Below, one piece after another: positions 44,223-52,632 of a stretch of 64,000 nucleotides of DNA. Positions within the stretch are counted from its first letter, which is position 1, and the number at the start of each line of letters is the position of its first letter. The notes below the pieces were generated by a model. The model saw nothing but the letters and a program-made list of their open reading frames with translations. It searched no databases and was not told the DNA's origin. The DNA is from Chitinophaga lutea (lineage in GTDB: Bacteria; Bacteroidota; Bacteroidia; Chitinophagales; Chitinophagaceae), in the NCBI RefSeq assembly GCF_003813775.1, contig NZ_RPDH01000001.1:2728001-2792000 (forward strand), written 5' to 3'. A program made the translations under genes and the position numbers.

Positions 44223-46154
44223 TTATTGCCAGCCGGGTGATTGTACCAGGTTTCTGTTCACCGTGATGCTCTGCTCGCGCAGCGGCCAGAAATAATCTTT
44301 CAGGGCGAAGGTTTGCTGGAAGATCGGGCGCACGCGGTAATAAGCTTCTGCCGTGCTTTGTTCGATATCCCAACCGGTGATGGGCTGATTCCACAGTTCG
44401 GTGGCTTCTTTCCAGCGGCGGACATCGTAAAAGCGGGAGCCTTCGAATGCCAGTTCTATCAGGCGTTCCTGGTGGATGATCTTGCGCATGCCGTCTTTAC
44501 CCTGGAAAGCACCGGGTGTTTTGGAATAAGTCGTCCAGGCATCCTGTACGGAAGGAATGCCGGCTCTTTCCCTGACGAGGTTGATCCATTTCAGTGTTTC
44601 GCCGGTGGGCCCTTCGGTTTCGTTCAGCGCTTCCGCATACAGCAGGTAGAGGTCTGCGAGCCGCATTTCCGGGAATGGGGTGTTCCTGATGGAAACCGCG
44701 GAGTTGGAGCTTACGATGCTCTGGAAGTGCAGCAGCTTTTTGGTGAAGTAGCCGGTGGTGGAGTAGGAAAACTGTACCTGCTGGGAGGACGATTGCCCTT
44801 TTTTCATCTTCAGCGTCATGCAGGTTTTATCGTCGTTATAATTCTGGCCGTACCATTTGCCGCCGTCGAACCCGATACTGGCGTAAAAGCGGTTCTCACG
44901 GTCGAAGTGCAGCGAAACGGTAGTATAGTTTTCTTCGATGTTGAACTTTTCAGCGGCTGTGGCCGTACGGAGCGTGTAGCGTTTGCCGTAATCCCAGGTT
45001 TTGTCTTCCGAAATAGGGAGGCCGTTTTTGGTATAAAACATCTCCACTATTTTCAGCGGCGGCGCCAGCTGCCCGCGGGGAGCGGTGCTGTTGGCCTGCG
45101 CCTGGTCGAGTCCGCGGGGGAAGCTCAGGTTTTGCATTTCGCTGGTCATGCTGTTGGTGTTGGCCCAGATCACTTCCGGCGTCCACTTCTCTATGAAAGC
45201 GTTACGGATGCTCATCTGGGTGATGGTTTCGGGCGCCAGCTGGAACTGCACCACATCCGGTTTGAACGTGTACAGTTTCAGGCCCACTTCATGGCACAGG
45301 TCCACCGCTTCTTTACAGGCCTTCACGGCATCCGCCCATTTTTTGTCGTCTTTGGTGGCGCTGAAAAGTTTCACGCCACGGTTGTCGGCATACGACGAAT
45401 AATCCGGGTTGCCGTTGAAAAGCGGACTGGCGGCGGTAACCAGTATCCTGGCTTTGATGGCCAGCGCAACGGGTTTTGTGACGCGCCCCAGTTCGTCTAT
45501 TTCATTGGAGATGATATTGGGCAGATCGTCCTTCGCCTCATCGATCAGCTGGGTGATATACTGGAAGCAGGAATCGACCGGCTGCCGGTACACCCGCACC
45601 TGTTCCGAGTTCACATCGATGGGAAGGTTTTCTTTGATCAGCACGATGGGGCCGTAAAGGCGCACCAGGTAAAAGTGATAATACGCCTTGAGGAATTTTA
45701 CTTCGGCGATCCAGCGTCTCTTTTCATCCGCGGTCATATCGGGCACCTTGCTGATATTGTCGAGAAAGGTGTTGCAGTCGCGCAGGCCGTTGTAGAGTTT
45801 CTTGCCGCCGGAGAGGCCGTCCCAGTAATTGACGTACGGGCTGGTCACATTCTGCAAACCGCGGGCGATGTTGTAACCGCCGGGTTGTGCGGCGCTGGCC
45901 GCGAAAGGCCAGATATAAGATATTTCATCGCCAGCCGCATAGGCGGGGTTGGCGGAAACGCTGGCCGATGATGGCAGATAGCTGTAGCAGGTGAAGAGGT
46001 ATTTCTCCGCTTCCTTCCGCATGGTGAACGCGTTTTCGATGGTGGCCACATTGTCAGGCACCACGTTCAGGAACTTTTTGCAGGCGCTCAGCAGGGGCAT
46101 GATTAACATCGCCCAGCAGACAGCCTTCCAGATATGTTGACGTTTCATTTTCAT
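44223..46154 (-). CDS. RagB/SusD family nutrient-uptake lipoprotein
   Basis: 643 residues. Lipobox LLSAC (Cys about residue 25) followed by KKFLNVVPDN, a typical SusD beginning. Helical TPR-like core: EAEKYLFTCYSYLPS, AEVKFLKAYYHFYLVRLYGPIVLI, and near the end ERLIELAFEGSRFYDVRRWK, the C-terminal SusD signature. SusD proteins form the lid of the SusC channel on the cell surface and bind the incoming oligosaccharide or peptide. Encoded 13 bases after its SusC partner. The ligand cannot be read from the sequence. Confidence 0.95.
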   Translation of the reverse strand: MKMKRQHIWKAVCWAMLIMPLLSACKKFLNVVPDNVATIENAFTMRKEAEKYLFTCYSYLPSSASVSANPAYAAGDEISYIWPFAASAAQPGGYNIARGLQNVTSPYVNYWDGLSGGKKLYNGLRDCNTFLDNISKVPDMTADEKRRWIAEVKFLKAYYHFYLVRLYGPIVLIKENLPIDVNSEQVRVYRQPVDSCFQYITQLIDEAKDDLPNIISNEIDELGRVTKPVALAIKARILVTAASPLFNGNPDYSSYADNRGVKLFSATKDDKKWADAVKACKEAVDLCHEVGLKLYTFKPDVVQFQLAPETITQMSIRNAFIEKWTPEVIWANTNSMTSEMQNLSFPRGLDQAQANSTAPRGQLAPPLKIVEMFYTKNGLPISEDKTWDYGKRYTLRTATAAEKFNIEENYTTVSLHFDRENRFYASIGFDGGKWYGQNYNDDKTCMTLKMKKGQSSSQQVQFSYSTTGYFTKKLLHFQSIVSSNSAVSIRNTPFPEMRLADLYLLYAEALNETEGPTGETLKWINLVRERAGIPSVQDAWTTYSKTPGAFQGKDGMRKIIHQERLIELAFEGSRFYDVRRWKEATELWNQPITGWDIEQSTAEAYYRVRPIFQQTFALKDYFWPLREQSITVNRNLVQSPGWQ

Positions 46155-46167
46155 TGAGATTTCCGGG

Positions 46168-49100
46168 TTAGTTAAATTGAATGCTCAGGCCTAAGTTGAC
46201 TACGCGCTGTATCGGGTACCCGAGGCCTTTGCCGCCCATTTCCACGTCCCACAGTTTGAAGCCGGAGATCAGGAACAGGTTGCTGGCATTGAGGTAGATC
46301 CTGAATGAGCTGGCGCTCAGCCGGCGCTGGAAACTCTTGGGCACGTTATAACCCAGTTCCACCTGTTTGAGCCGCAGGAAGCTGCCGTCGCGCATGAACC
46401 AGGTGCTGCGCTGCGTGTTGTTGGAGTTCGGTATGGGGCTGAGGCGCGGCCACAGGGCATACACATTCCTGTTTTCTTCAGACCAGTAACTGTCGGCATA
46501 AGCTTTCAATACCTGTGTTTCCGCGATGAAAGGCGCTGTCTGCACCGGGTCTATCCAGAACGATTCTCTTGCGGAGCCCTGGAAGAAAAGCGACAGGTCG
46601 AAGTTTTTGTAGCCCATGGATATACCGAAGCCATAGGTGATTTCCGGTCGGGTGGGGTAGCCGATGGGCACCATGTCTGCCGGGGTGATCTGCCCGTCGC
46701 GGTTCACGTCCGTGTACTTGATGTCGCCGCCGCCGTATTCGCCGAACTGGCGGGGGGAGTTACGGGCTTCTTCGTCATCCACAAACAGCCTTTCCGCAAT
46801 ATAGCCCCAGGTCTGGTTAACCGGGTAGCCTACCCGTGTACGGTATGCTTTTTCAGCCGGCAGGTAATCCGGTTCCTCATATACCTTGAAGCGGCCGGTG
46901 GCGTAGGTGAAGTTGCCCATGGCCTCAATCCAGAAATCGTTCGAGATGGTCTGGTTATAGTTCAGCGAGAGGTCGGTGCCGCGGCTCTGCGCCTGCCCGA
47001 TGTTGGCCTGTACGGTGTCCGTAAGCCCCATCGTGGTAGGGTTGTTGGCGCGGTCCATCAGGATGTCTTTACGCTGGGACGTGTAGTATTCGCCCACGAA
47101 CGTGAATTTGTTGAACAGCCCCAGTTCCACGGCAATATTGCTCTGGTACGATTTTTCCCAGGTAATGGCCGGGTTGGCGTAGCGGCGGATGGAATAGCCG
47201 GGAAGCGTGCGGCCGTTGTCTTTCCCGAAGGTGGCACCCATCGAACCGTCGTTGGGGTTGGTTTCGGAAAGATAGAAGAAACGGTCCGTTTCACTGCCGA
47301 TGGCGTCGTTACCCACGAGCCCGTAGGTACCGCGCACTTTCAGGTTGGTGATGGACCTGCTGTATTTTTTAAAGAATTCTTCGTTGGAGATCGTCCAGGC
47401 AGCACCTGCGGAAGGGAAGAAGCCGAAACGGTGTGTGTCGTAAAAACGTTCGGAGCCGTTGTAGCCGAAGTTGAACTCGGCAAAATAGCGGGCGTCGTAG
47501 TTGTAGGTGAGCCTGCCGGAAACGCCGGAGTTACGGGCGGGAAGGCCCTGCTGCAGCGTGGCGCCGGCAATCGTGCGGGGAGGCGCCACCGTACTGCGCA
47601 TGATGTTGATCAGCATCGCGCTGAGATTGTGTTTGCCGATAGCGCGATTGTACATCAATGACGATTCCCAGTACATGATGGCGTTCACGCCCGCGCCGCT
47701 CGGCAGGTAGTTGAGGTATTCCGTGCCCTGGTCCGGATTCAGCGGAACGATGGAATAACTGTCTTCTCTCCGGTTATATCCGCCCAGCCCGTAATAGAAC
47801 GGGAAATAGGCGCGCTCCATCGCGAATTGTGAAGTGCGGTTCACATTCACCATGGTCCTGAAATTCAGGCCGGGCGTCACGAAGTCGAGCGCCTGTTTCA
47901 CTTCTGCCTGTGCCGACATAAAAGAGCGGTTTTCCGATTTGTAACCCGACTGCATAATGGCGTACGGGTTCAGGTACAGGCTGGAGCCGTTATCCGCATT
48001 CCCGAACATGATGTGTTTCACATACCAGTGGTCCGCATCTTTCGGCCAGGTGGCGGGGAACATCACCGGGTTGGAACGTACGGCCATGTTGTACAGGCGC
48101 TCGCCGCCCGTGGTCACGCCCGCGCCCAGCGGCCCTTTGTAATCGTCGAAGTTGCCGTACACCAGCATAGAGAGGGTTGTTTTTTTCGTGATATCCACGT
48201 CCACGTTCGCCCTCAGCGAATACCGGTTGATATTGATGTTGCTGTTGAAGTTATTGAGCTTGTCGATTTTGATCAACCCCTCATCCCGGGTATAGGATCC
48301 GGAAATGTAATACCTCGCCACGTTGCCGCCGCCTCTTACGTTGATGTTGCCGCGCTGTGCGTTGGTATGATCGCGGAACATCATTTTGTTCCAGTTGTTG
48401 GCCGGGTACACCAGCGGATTGAGGCCTTCTGCCGTGCGTTCTATTTTTTCCTCGGAATAGGGGAGCTCTCCGAGGCGGTTACGCGTCAGCACCGCTTCGT
48501 TGGCCATCTTCATAAAAGTAACGGGGTCTGCTACCTCCACGTTCTGCGTGGGCATGGTCAGCGTGTTTTCGATGCGCAGCGATATTTTCGCCGGCCCCTG
48601 CGTACCGCGTTTGGTCGTAACGAGGATCACGCCGTTGGCGCCCCTGGCGCCGTACAGCGCGGTGGAGGTGGCATCTTTCATGATGGAGAAACTTTCGATG
48701 TCGTCCGGCCGCAAACGCGCGAGGTCTTCTTTCGTCAGTTCCACGCCATCGATAAGGATGAGCGGGTCCTGCTTGTAACCGAAGGTGGTAACGCCGCGCA
48801 CGAAGAAGTCCGCATTGTCGGCTCCCGGCTCGCCGCTGCGCTGGTAAGCGATGAGGCCGGCGGCGCGCCCAGCCAGGGCAGTGGTGAGGTTGCTCGACGG
48901 CACTTTCAGGTCGGCCACTTTAATGGACGTCACCGAACCTACCACCTCTCGTTTTTTCTGGGTGCCGTAGGCCACTACAACGGTTTCACCCAGACTGTTA
49001 ATCGCCGATTTCAGCGTGATATTGATGGTGGTGCGTTTGTTGACGGCAATTTCCTGTTCTTCGAAACCGATCATACGCGCAATGATCACGGCATTGTCGG

Positions 49101-49338
49101 GCACAACGAGGATATACCGGCCATTGATGTCCGTAGTGGTGCCCACGGAAGTTTTATTTTTTACGAGGATGGTTACACCGGGTATGGGAGAACCCGAACT
49201 GTCGGTTACCAGGCCTTTGATTTCCTGGTCTACCAGGCGCTCCGGCCCGGCAGAATGGTTGGGTGAAGATTCTGCAGCCGCATGCTGAATATGCAGCAGC
49301 AACAACAGAAAATTAAGCAGGAGTAGTTTTTTCAACAT
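46168..49338 (-). CDS. SusC/RagA family TonB-dependent outer-membrane transporter
   Basis: 1056 residues from the ATG at 49338 (MLKKLLLLN), giving a signal peptide ending HAAA. Then a carboxypeptidase-D-like regulatory domain (IKGLVTDSSGSPIPGVTILV), the TonB box region (GETVVVAYGTQKKREVVGSV), the plug domain (PLILIDGVEL, SIMKDATSTALYGARGANG) and a large C-terminal barrel ending in IQFN. It imports SusD-bound ligands using TonB energy. No sigma/anti-sigma signalling extension is seen. First gene of a four-gene unit; the promoter region contains a LacI-type palindrome. Confidence 0.96.
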   Translation of the reverse strand: MLKKLLLLNFLLLLLHIQHAAAESSPNHSAGPERLVDQEIKGLVTDSSGSPIPGVTILVKNKTSVGTTTDINGRYILVVPDNAVIIARMIGFEEQEIAVNKRTTINITLKSAINSLGETVVVAYGTQKKREVVGSVTSIKVADLKVPSSNLTTALAGRAAGLIAYQRSGEPGADNADFFVRGVTTFGYKQDPLILIDGVELTKEDLARLRPDDIESFSIMKDATSTALYGARGANGVILVTTKRGTQGPAKISLRIENTLTMPTQNVEVADPVTFMKMANEAVLTRNRLGELPYSEEKIERTAEGLNPLVYPANNWNKMMFRDHTNAQRGNINVRGGGNVARYYISGSYTRDEGLIKIDKLNNFNSNININRYSLRANVDVDITKKTTLSMLVYGNFDDYKGPLGAGVTTGGERLYNMAVRSNPVMFPATWPKDADHWYVKHIMFGNADNGSSLYLNPYAIMQSGYKSENRSFMSAQAEVKQALDFVTPGLNFRTMVNVNRTSQFAMERAYFPFYYGLGGYNRREDSYSIVPLNPDQGTEYLNYLPSGAGVNAIMYWESSLMYNRAIGKHNLSAMLINIMRSTVAPPRTIAGATLQQGLPARNSGVSGRLTYNYDARYFAEFNFGYNGSERFYDTHRFGFFPSAGAAWTISNEEFFKKYSRSITNLKVRGTYGLVGNDAIGSETDRFFYLSETNPNDGSMGATFGKDNGRTLPGYSIRRYANPAITWEKSYQSNIAVELGLFNKFTFVGEYYTSQRKDILMDRANNPTTMGLTDTVQANIGQAQSRGTDLSLNYNQTISNDFWIEAMGNFTYATGRFKVYEEPDYLPAEKAYRTRVGYPVNQTWGYIAERLFVDDEEARNSPRQFGEYGGGDIKYTDVNRDGQITPADMVPIGYPTRPEITYGFGISMGYKNFDLSLFFQGSARESFWIDPVQTAPFIAETQVLKAYADSYWSEENRNVYALWPRLSPIPNSNNTQRSTWFMRDGSFLRLKQVELGYNVPKSFQRRLSASSFRIYLNASNLFLISGFKLWDVEMGGKGLGYPIQRVVNLGLSIQFN

Positions 49339-49512
49339 GGAACTGTGTTTTAGAATGAGAAATAAATCGTTCAGAAGCATGGCAGAATGCCTGGCGCAAC
49401 GGTGGTTGCCCGCGCGGGAAATTTTTCCTGTTTCGTTCTTTCATAGCGTATCGCTGCATAAGCTGGAATTTTTTGTCAGGTCGCAAGTATGACAGAGCCT
49501 GTAGATGCATGT

Positions 49513-49526
49513 TGCAAACGTTTGCA
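49513..49526. promoter_or_regulatory. LacI-family-type operator upstream of susC
   Basis: TGCAAACGTTTGCA is a perfect 14-base palindrome with the central CG step typical of LacI/PurR-family operators. It lies 175 bases upstream of the susC ATG. Confidence 0.6.
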
Positions 49527-49971
49527 TGTCCTGCATGCGCAGGCCGCCATTTTCTCTGCATGGCAATGGTAATGGTGGTGTTGCCGTCCCGGAGCCTGAT
49601 ATCCGGATATTTCCCACGTGTTACTCGCCGGTTAAGGAATTACAGGTGTGGAGGCCGCGGACGGCCTGCCGGAAACGTTTTGTTTTCAGTGCATACATGG
49701 CATGGCGCCCTATATTTTTGGTCGATTCAAGGTAAATGTTTCGGATAATCGTGTTCGTGCGAATGTTGAACGCTTTAAGTACATACGCGAATAGTGGAAT
49801 TTAAAATTTTCAATTATCAGTCCTCACGCTGGCCAGTACGGGATACGGGGTCCCGGGTGGAATCATGGCCATACAGGGATTACGGTAAATATTTCATCTT
49901 CGCTTCCCGGCGCTAAAAACTCATCTCTCTCAAACCGCCGTCGCTGTCAGGTTTTTAACAAGACAGTGAAA

Positions 49972-49985
49972 TGCAAATGTTTATG
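49972..49985. promoter_or_regulatory. Weak third copy of the LacI-type operator
   Basis: TGCAAATGTTTATG matches the palindrome at 49513 in 10 of 14 positions, with only the left half intact. May be chance in AT-rich DNA. Confidence 0.25.
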
Positions 49986-50046
49986 AAAAGTAAAATCTCT
50001 GAATTGTGCCTGCGAATTACATACTTTGGTTGAAATCCTGTGTATT

Positions 50047-50062
50047 TTGCAATCGTTTGCAA
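50047..50062. promoter_or_regulatory. LacI-family-type operator at the GapN-like gene promoter
   Basis: TTGCAATCGTTTGCAA is a 16-base palindrome with one mismatched pair. A promoter-like TATTTTG (50043-50049) overlaps its left end, 110 bases before the ATG, so a bound repressor would block initiation. Confidence 0.55.
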
Positions 50063-50171
50063 TTGGCATTGATGCAAATATATCGTGTAAAATTATCATT
50101 CCATGATACTAAATTAGCAAAATGGAGTTTTAATTTCACTCTCTTTTGGAAAAACCTACAATAACCAAAAT

Positions 50172-51800
50172 ATGACCACTTTCGAGGAACAATTGAGCCA
50201 TCTGTATCCGGCTGCCTCCGACATCCCTGCGGAGTTTGCTTTGCCGGCGGAAGTCCATCAGCGGGAGTACCTCTCTGACGGCGTTATGAAAACATGGAGC
50301 GGGGAAGTGCACACCGTGCTGTCGCCCATTTGTATTAAAACTGAAAACGGCCTGGAGCGAAAGGTGATCGGTTCTTATCCGTTATGCGGGGAAGAAGAGG
50401 CGATGGCCTCGCTGGATGCCGCCATCCGCGCCTATAATAATGGCCGCGGGGAATGGCCAACCATGTCGGTAGCCGAGCGCATTGCCTGCGTGGAGAAGTT
50501 CACGGGCAAAATGATCGCGAAAAAGCAGGATGTGGTCAAACTCATCATGTGGGAAATCGGCAAGTCGTGGGCGGATTCGGTGAAGGAATTCGACCGCACG
50601 GTGGAATACATCAACGCTACCATCGATGCGCTGAAAGACCTCGACCGCAAATCGTCGGGTTTTGCCATCGAGCAGGGGATTATCGGGCAGATACGCCGCT
50701 CCCCGCTGGGCGTGGTGCTGTGCATGGGCCCGTTCAATTACCCGCTGAACGAAACGTTCACCACCCTTATCCCGGCGCTGATCATGGGTAACACCCTGCT
50801 TTTCAAACCGCCCAAACACGGCACTTTATTGCATTATCCGCTGCTGGAGGCATTCCGCGAATGTTTCCCCGCCGGCGTGGTCAATACAATTTACGGGAGG
50901 GGCAACGTGATCATCGGCCCCCTGATGGAATCGGGGAAAATCAACGTGCTGACGCTGATCGGCTCCAGCAAGGTGGCCAACCAGCTGAAAAAAATGCACC
51001 CCAAGGTCAACCGCCTGCGCGCCATCCTGGGCCTCGACGCCAAAAACGCCGCCATCATCACGGATAAAGCGGACATCGACCTGGCTGTGAAGGAATGCGT
51101 GCTGGGCTCGCTGTCTTTCAACGGGCAGCGCTGCACCGCCATCAAGATCATTTTCGTGCACCGCAACGTGGCGGATGCGTTTCTGGAAAAGTTCGCCGCG
51201 GCGATCGGGCAATTGAAATTCGGGATGCCCTGGGAAAAAGACGTTTTCCTTACCCCGCTGCCTGAGCCCCATAAACCGGGGTATTTACAGAGTTGTGTGG
51301 CCGATGCTGCCGCCCATGGGGCCAGGGTGATAAATGCCAATGGCGGGGCTGCAAATGCCTCTTTTGTGTATCCGGCGCTGGTATATCCTGTCAATGAAAA
51401 GATGAAACTCTATCGCGAGGAACAATTCGGGCCGGTTGTTCCGGTACTGCCCTTCGACAGTATGGAAACGCCGATCGATTACCTGATCGAATCAGACCAT
51501 GGCCAGCAGGTGAGCCTCTTCACGAACGATGCCGTGGAACTGGCTTCGCTCATCGATCCTCTCGTGAACCAGGTCAGCCGTGTGAATATCAATTGCCAGT
51601 GCCAGCGCGGCCCGGACATCTTCCCCTTCACCGGCAGAAAGGATTCCGCAGAAGCCACCCTGTCGGTTTTCGACGCCCTGCGGGCATTCTCCATCCGCTC
51701 GCTCGTGGCCACCAAACAGACGGATGAGAACAAAGCGCTCATAAATCAGATCGTCAGCGAACAAACTTCAAACTTTCTTTCAACAAAGTATATTTTTTAA
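50172..51800 (+). CDS. NADP-dependent glyceraldehyde-3-phosphate dehydrogenase-like aldehyde dehydrogenase (GapN-like)
   Basis: 542 residues, aldehyde dehydrogenase fold. Landmarks: FNYP (188-191) with the oxyanion Asn, KPPK (212-215) in the cofactor site, and nucleophile C321 in SFNGQRCTAIK. The block that usually reads ELGGKN is LGLDAKN here (286-292), so the ordinary catalytic Glu is not in its normal place. The closest named family is non-phosphorylating, NADP-linked GAPDH, which makes 3-phosphoglycerate and NADPH and bypasses the ATP step of glycolysis. Divergent from the SusCD unit and sharing its operator type; ends in a strong terminator. Confidence 0.8.
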   Translation: MTTFEEQLSHLYPAASDIPAEFALPAEVHQREYLSDGVMKTWSGEVHTVLSPICIKTENGLERKVIGSYPLCGEEEAMASLDAAIRAYNNGRGEWPTMSVAERIACVEKFTGKMIAKKQDVVKLIMWEIGKSWADSVKEFDRTVEYINATIDALKDLDRKSSGFAIEQGIIGQIRRSPLGVVLCMGPFNYPLNETFTTLIPALIMGNTLLFKPPKHGTLLHYPLLEAFRECFPAGVVNTIYGRGNVIIGPLMESGKINVLTLIGSSKVANQLKKMHPKVNRLRAILGLDAKNAAIITDKADIDLAVKECVLGSLSFNGQRCTAIKIIFVHRNVADAFLEKFAAAIGQLKFGMPWEKDVFLTPLPEPHKPGYLQSCVADAAAHGARVINANGGAANASFVYPALVYPVNEKMKLYREEQFGPVVPVLPFDSMETPIDYLIESDHGQQVSLFTNDAVELASLIDPLVNQVSRVNINCQCQRGPDIFPFTGRKDSAEATLSVFDALRAFSIRSLVATKQTDENKALINQIVSEQTSNFLSTKYIF

Positions 51801-51812
51801 CCAATTGTAAAT

Positions 51813-51850
51813 GCGCTGGCCTGCTAAAACTTAGCAGGCCAGCGTTTCAT
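51813..51850 (+). terminator. Intrinsic terminator of the GapN-like gene
   Basis: CGCTGGCCTGCTAA and its perfect complement form a 14-bp stem with a 3-base loop (51828-51830), followed by a T-rich tail, 14 bases after the stop codon. Confidence 0.92.
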
Positions 51851-51886
51851 TTTTTAAATTTTTTTTAATAAATACACATAAGTGTG

Positions 51887-51994
51887 ATGGAAAATTGTAA
51901 ACAGAAAGTTAAATTTGGGTTAATTACTTTCCTTACCAATTTATCAACCTTAAACACAAACAGAAAGATCGAGAAAATTTCTACTCCAAAGTAA
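51887..51994 (+). CDS. Possible 35-residue small protein
   Basis: An ATG-initiated frame of 35 codons in AT-rich DNA between the GapN terminator and an AraC-type gene. The predicted product is basic (nine Lys/Arg) with a short hydrophobic stretch (FGLITFLTNL). The stop codon overlaps the start of a hairpin terminator (51993-52018), as expected for a short transcript. No family recognised; it could equally be a non-coding RNA or chance. Confidence 0.25.
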   Translation: MENCKQKVKFGLITFLTNLSTLNTNRKIEKISTPK

Positions 51995-52018
51995 AGCCGC
52001 CTCATCCGGGGCGGTTTT
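51993..52018 (+). terminator. Hairpin terminator after the small AT-rich frame
   Basis: CCGCC/GGCGG with flanking A-T pairs around an 8-base loop, then TTTTAATTTT on the plus strand. Minus-strand use for the AraC-type gene is less convincing. Confidence 0.5.
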
Positions 52019-52034
52019 AATTTTGGGTAACCGG

Positions 52035-52535
52035 TCAGCCTGCAAAACTCATCAACCGGGAAGGCACATGGCCGTACATTTTTTTGAAAGCGGCCGAAAA
52101 ATGGTTCGGGGCGCTATACCCCAGGTAATCCGCCACTTCGTTCACATTCATCTTCTTTTCCGCCAGCAGCCGCCGCGCGGTTTTCATTTTCAGCTCCTGC
52201 ACATACCCGAACACCGTGTGCCCGAATAATTGTTTGAATCCTCTTTTCAGCTTGAACTCATTTAACCCGAATTTCCTGCAAAGCAGGTCCAGGCTCAGTT
52301 CCGGGCTCAGGAACGAATCGCGCAGGTAATCTTTCACCTGCTGCAACCGCTGCAGGTCGGCGGCGGAAACGGGCAGCCCCGGCGAAGCTTTCACCTGGAA
52401 GTGCATCAGCGCCTGGAGGGGATCCCATAATTCGTCTGCAGCAAAATCCGCGGCATCGTACGCGCCGGCATGGTCTGTAAAAAATGCATGATTGGCGATG
52501 CTGTGCATCGCATGTGAAGTGATGTTTGGGGTCAT
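52035..52535 (-). CDS. Short AraC-family transcriptional regulator
   Basis: 166 residues. The last 105 residues form the AraC-type double helix-turn-helix: LSLDLLCRKFGLNEFKLKRGFKQLFGHTVFGYV and NVNEVADYLGYSAPNHFSAAFKKMYGHVPS. The preceding 60 residues are too short for a sugar-binding cupin, so ligand sensing is unclear; the segment contains several His (MHSIANHAFFTDHAG). Divergent from a diheme cytochrome c gene; a tandem direct repeat of AraC type sits in the 97-base gap, suggesting control of the cytochrome gene and itself. Confidence 0.9.
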   Translation of the reverse strand: MTPNITSHAMHSIANHAFFTDHAGAYDAADFAADELWDPLQALMHFQVKASPGLPVSAADLQRLQQVKDYLRDSFLSPELSLDLLCRKFGLNEFKLKRGFKQLFGHTVFGYVQELKMKTARRLLAEKKMNVNEVADYLGYSAPNHFSAAFKKMYGHVPSRLMSFAG

Positions 52536-52543
52536 AACAGTAA

Positions 52544-52578
52544 ATCCGTTTTTCGTATATGTTTATCCGTTTGTCGTA
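52544..52578. promoter_or_regulatory. Tandem direct repeat, likely AraC-type operator
   Basis: ATCCGTTTTTCGTA (52544-52557) and ATCCGTTTGTCGTA (52565-52578) differ at one base and are 21 bases apart, two helical turns. They sit directly before the AraC-type gene start and upstream of the cytochrome gene's -7 box. Confidence 0.65.
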
Positions 52579-52601
52579 CCTATCGGGGTCTTAACGCGAA
52601 A

Positions 52602-52609
52602 TAACTTTG
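52602..52609 (+). promoter_or_regulatory. Candidate -7 promoter box for the cytochrome c gene
   Basis: TAACTTTG is an exact TAnnTTTG match 31 bases before the ATG. No -33 box at the right distance, consistent with activator dependence on the adjacent direct repeat. Confidence 0.5.
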
Positions 52610-52632
52610 ATGCCACAAAAATAATCACAAAC

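Larger units (their letters stand above)
49339..50171. promoter_or_regulatory. Divergent control region between susC and the GapN-like gene (833 bases)
   Basis: No credible gene. Holds the divergent promoters of the SusCD unit and the GapN-like gene, two good LacI-type palindromes and a weaker third. Unusually long for this window. Confidence 0.6.

Noticed and set aside
49339..50171. Short open frames (about 75-90 codons) in the susC-GapN gap
   Set aside because: Cys/Arg-rich composition without any domain, overlapping an operator; more likely regulatory DNA.
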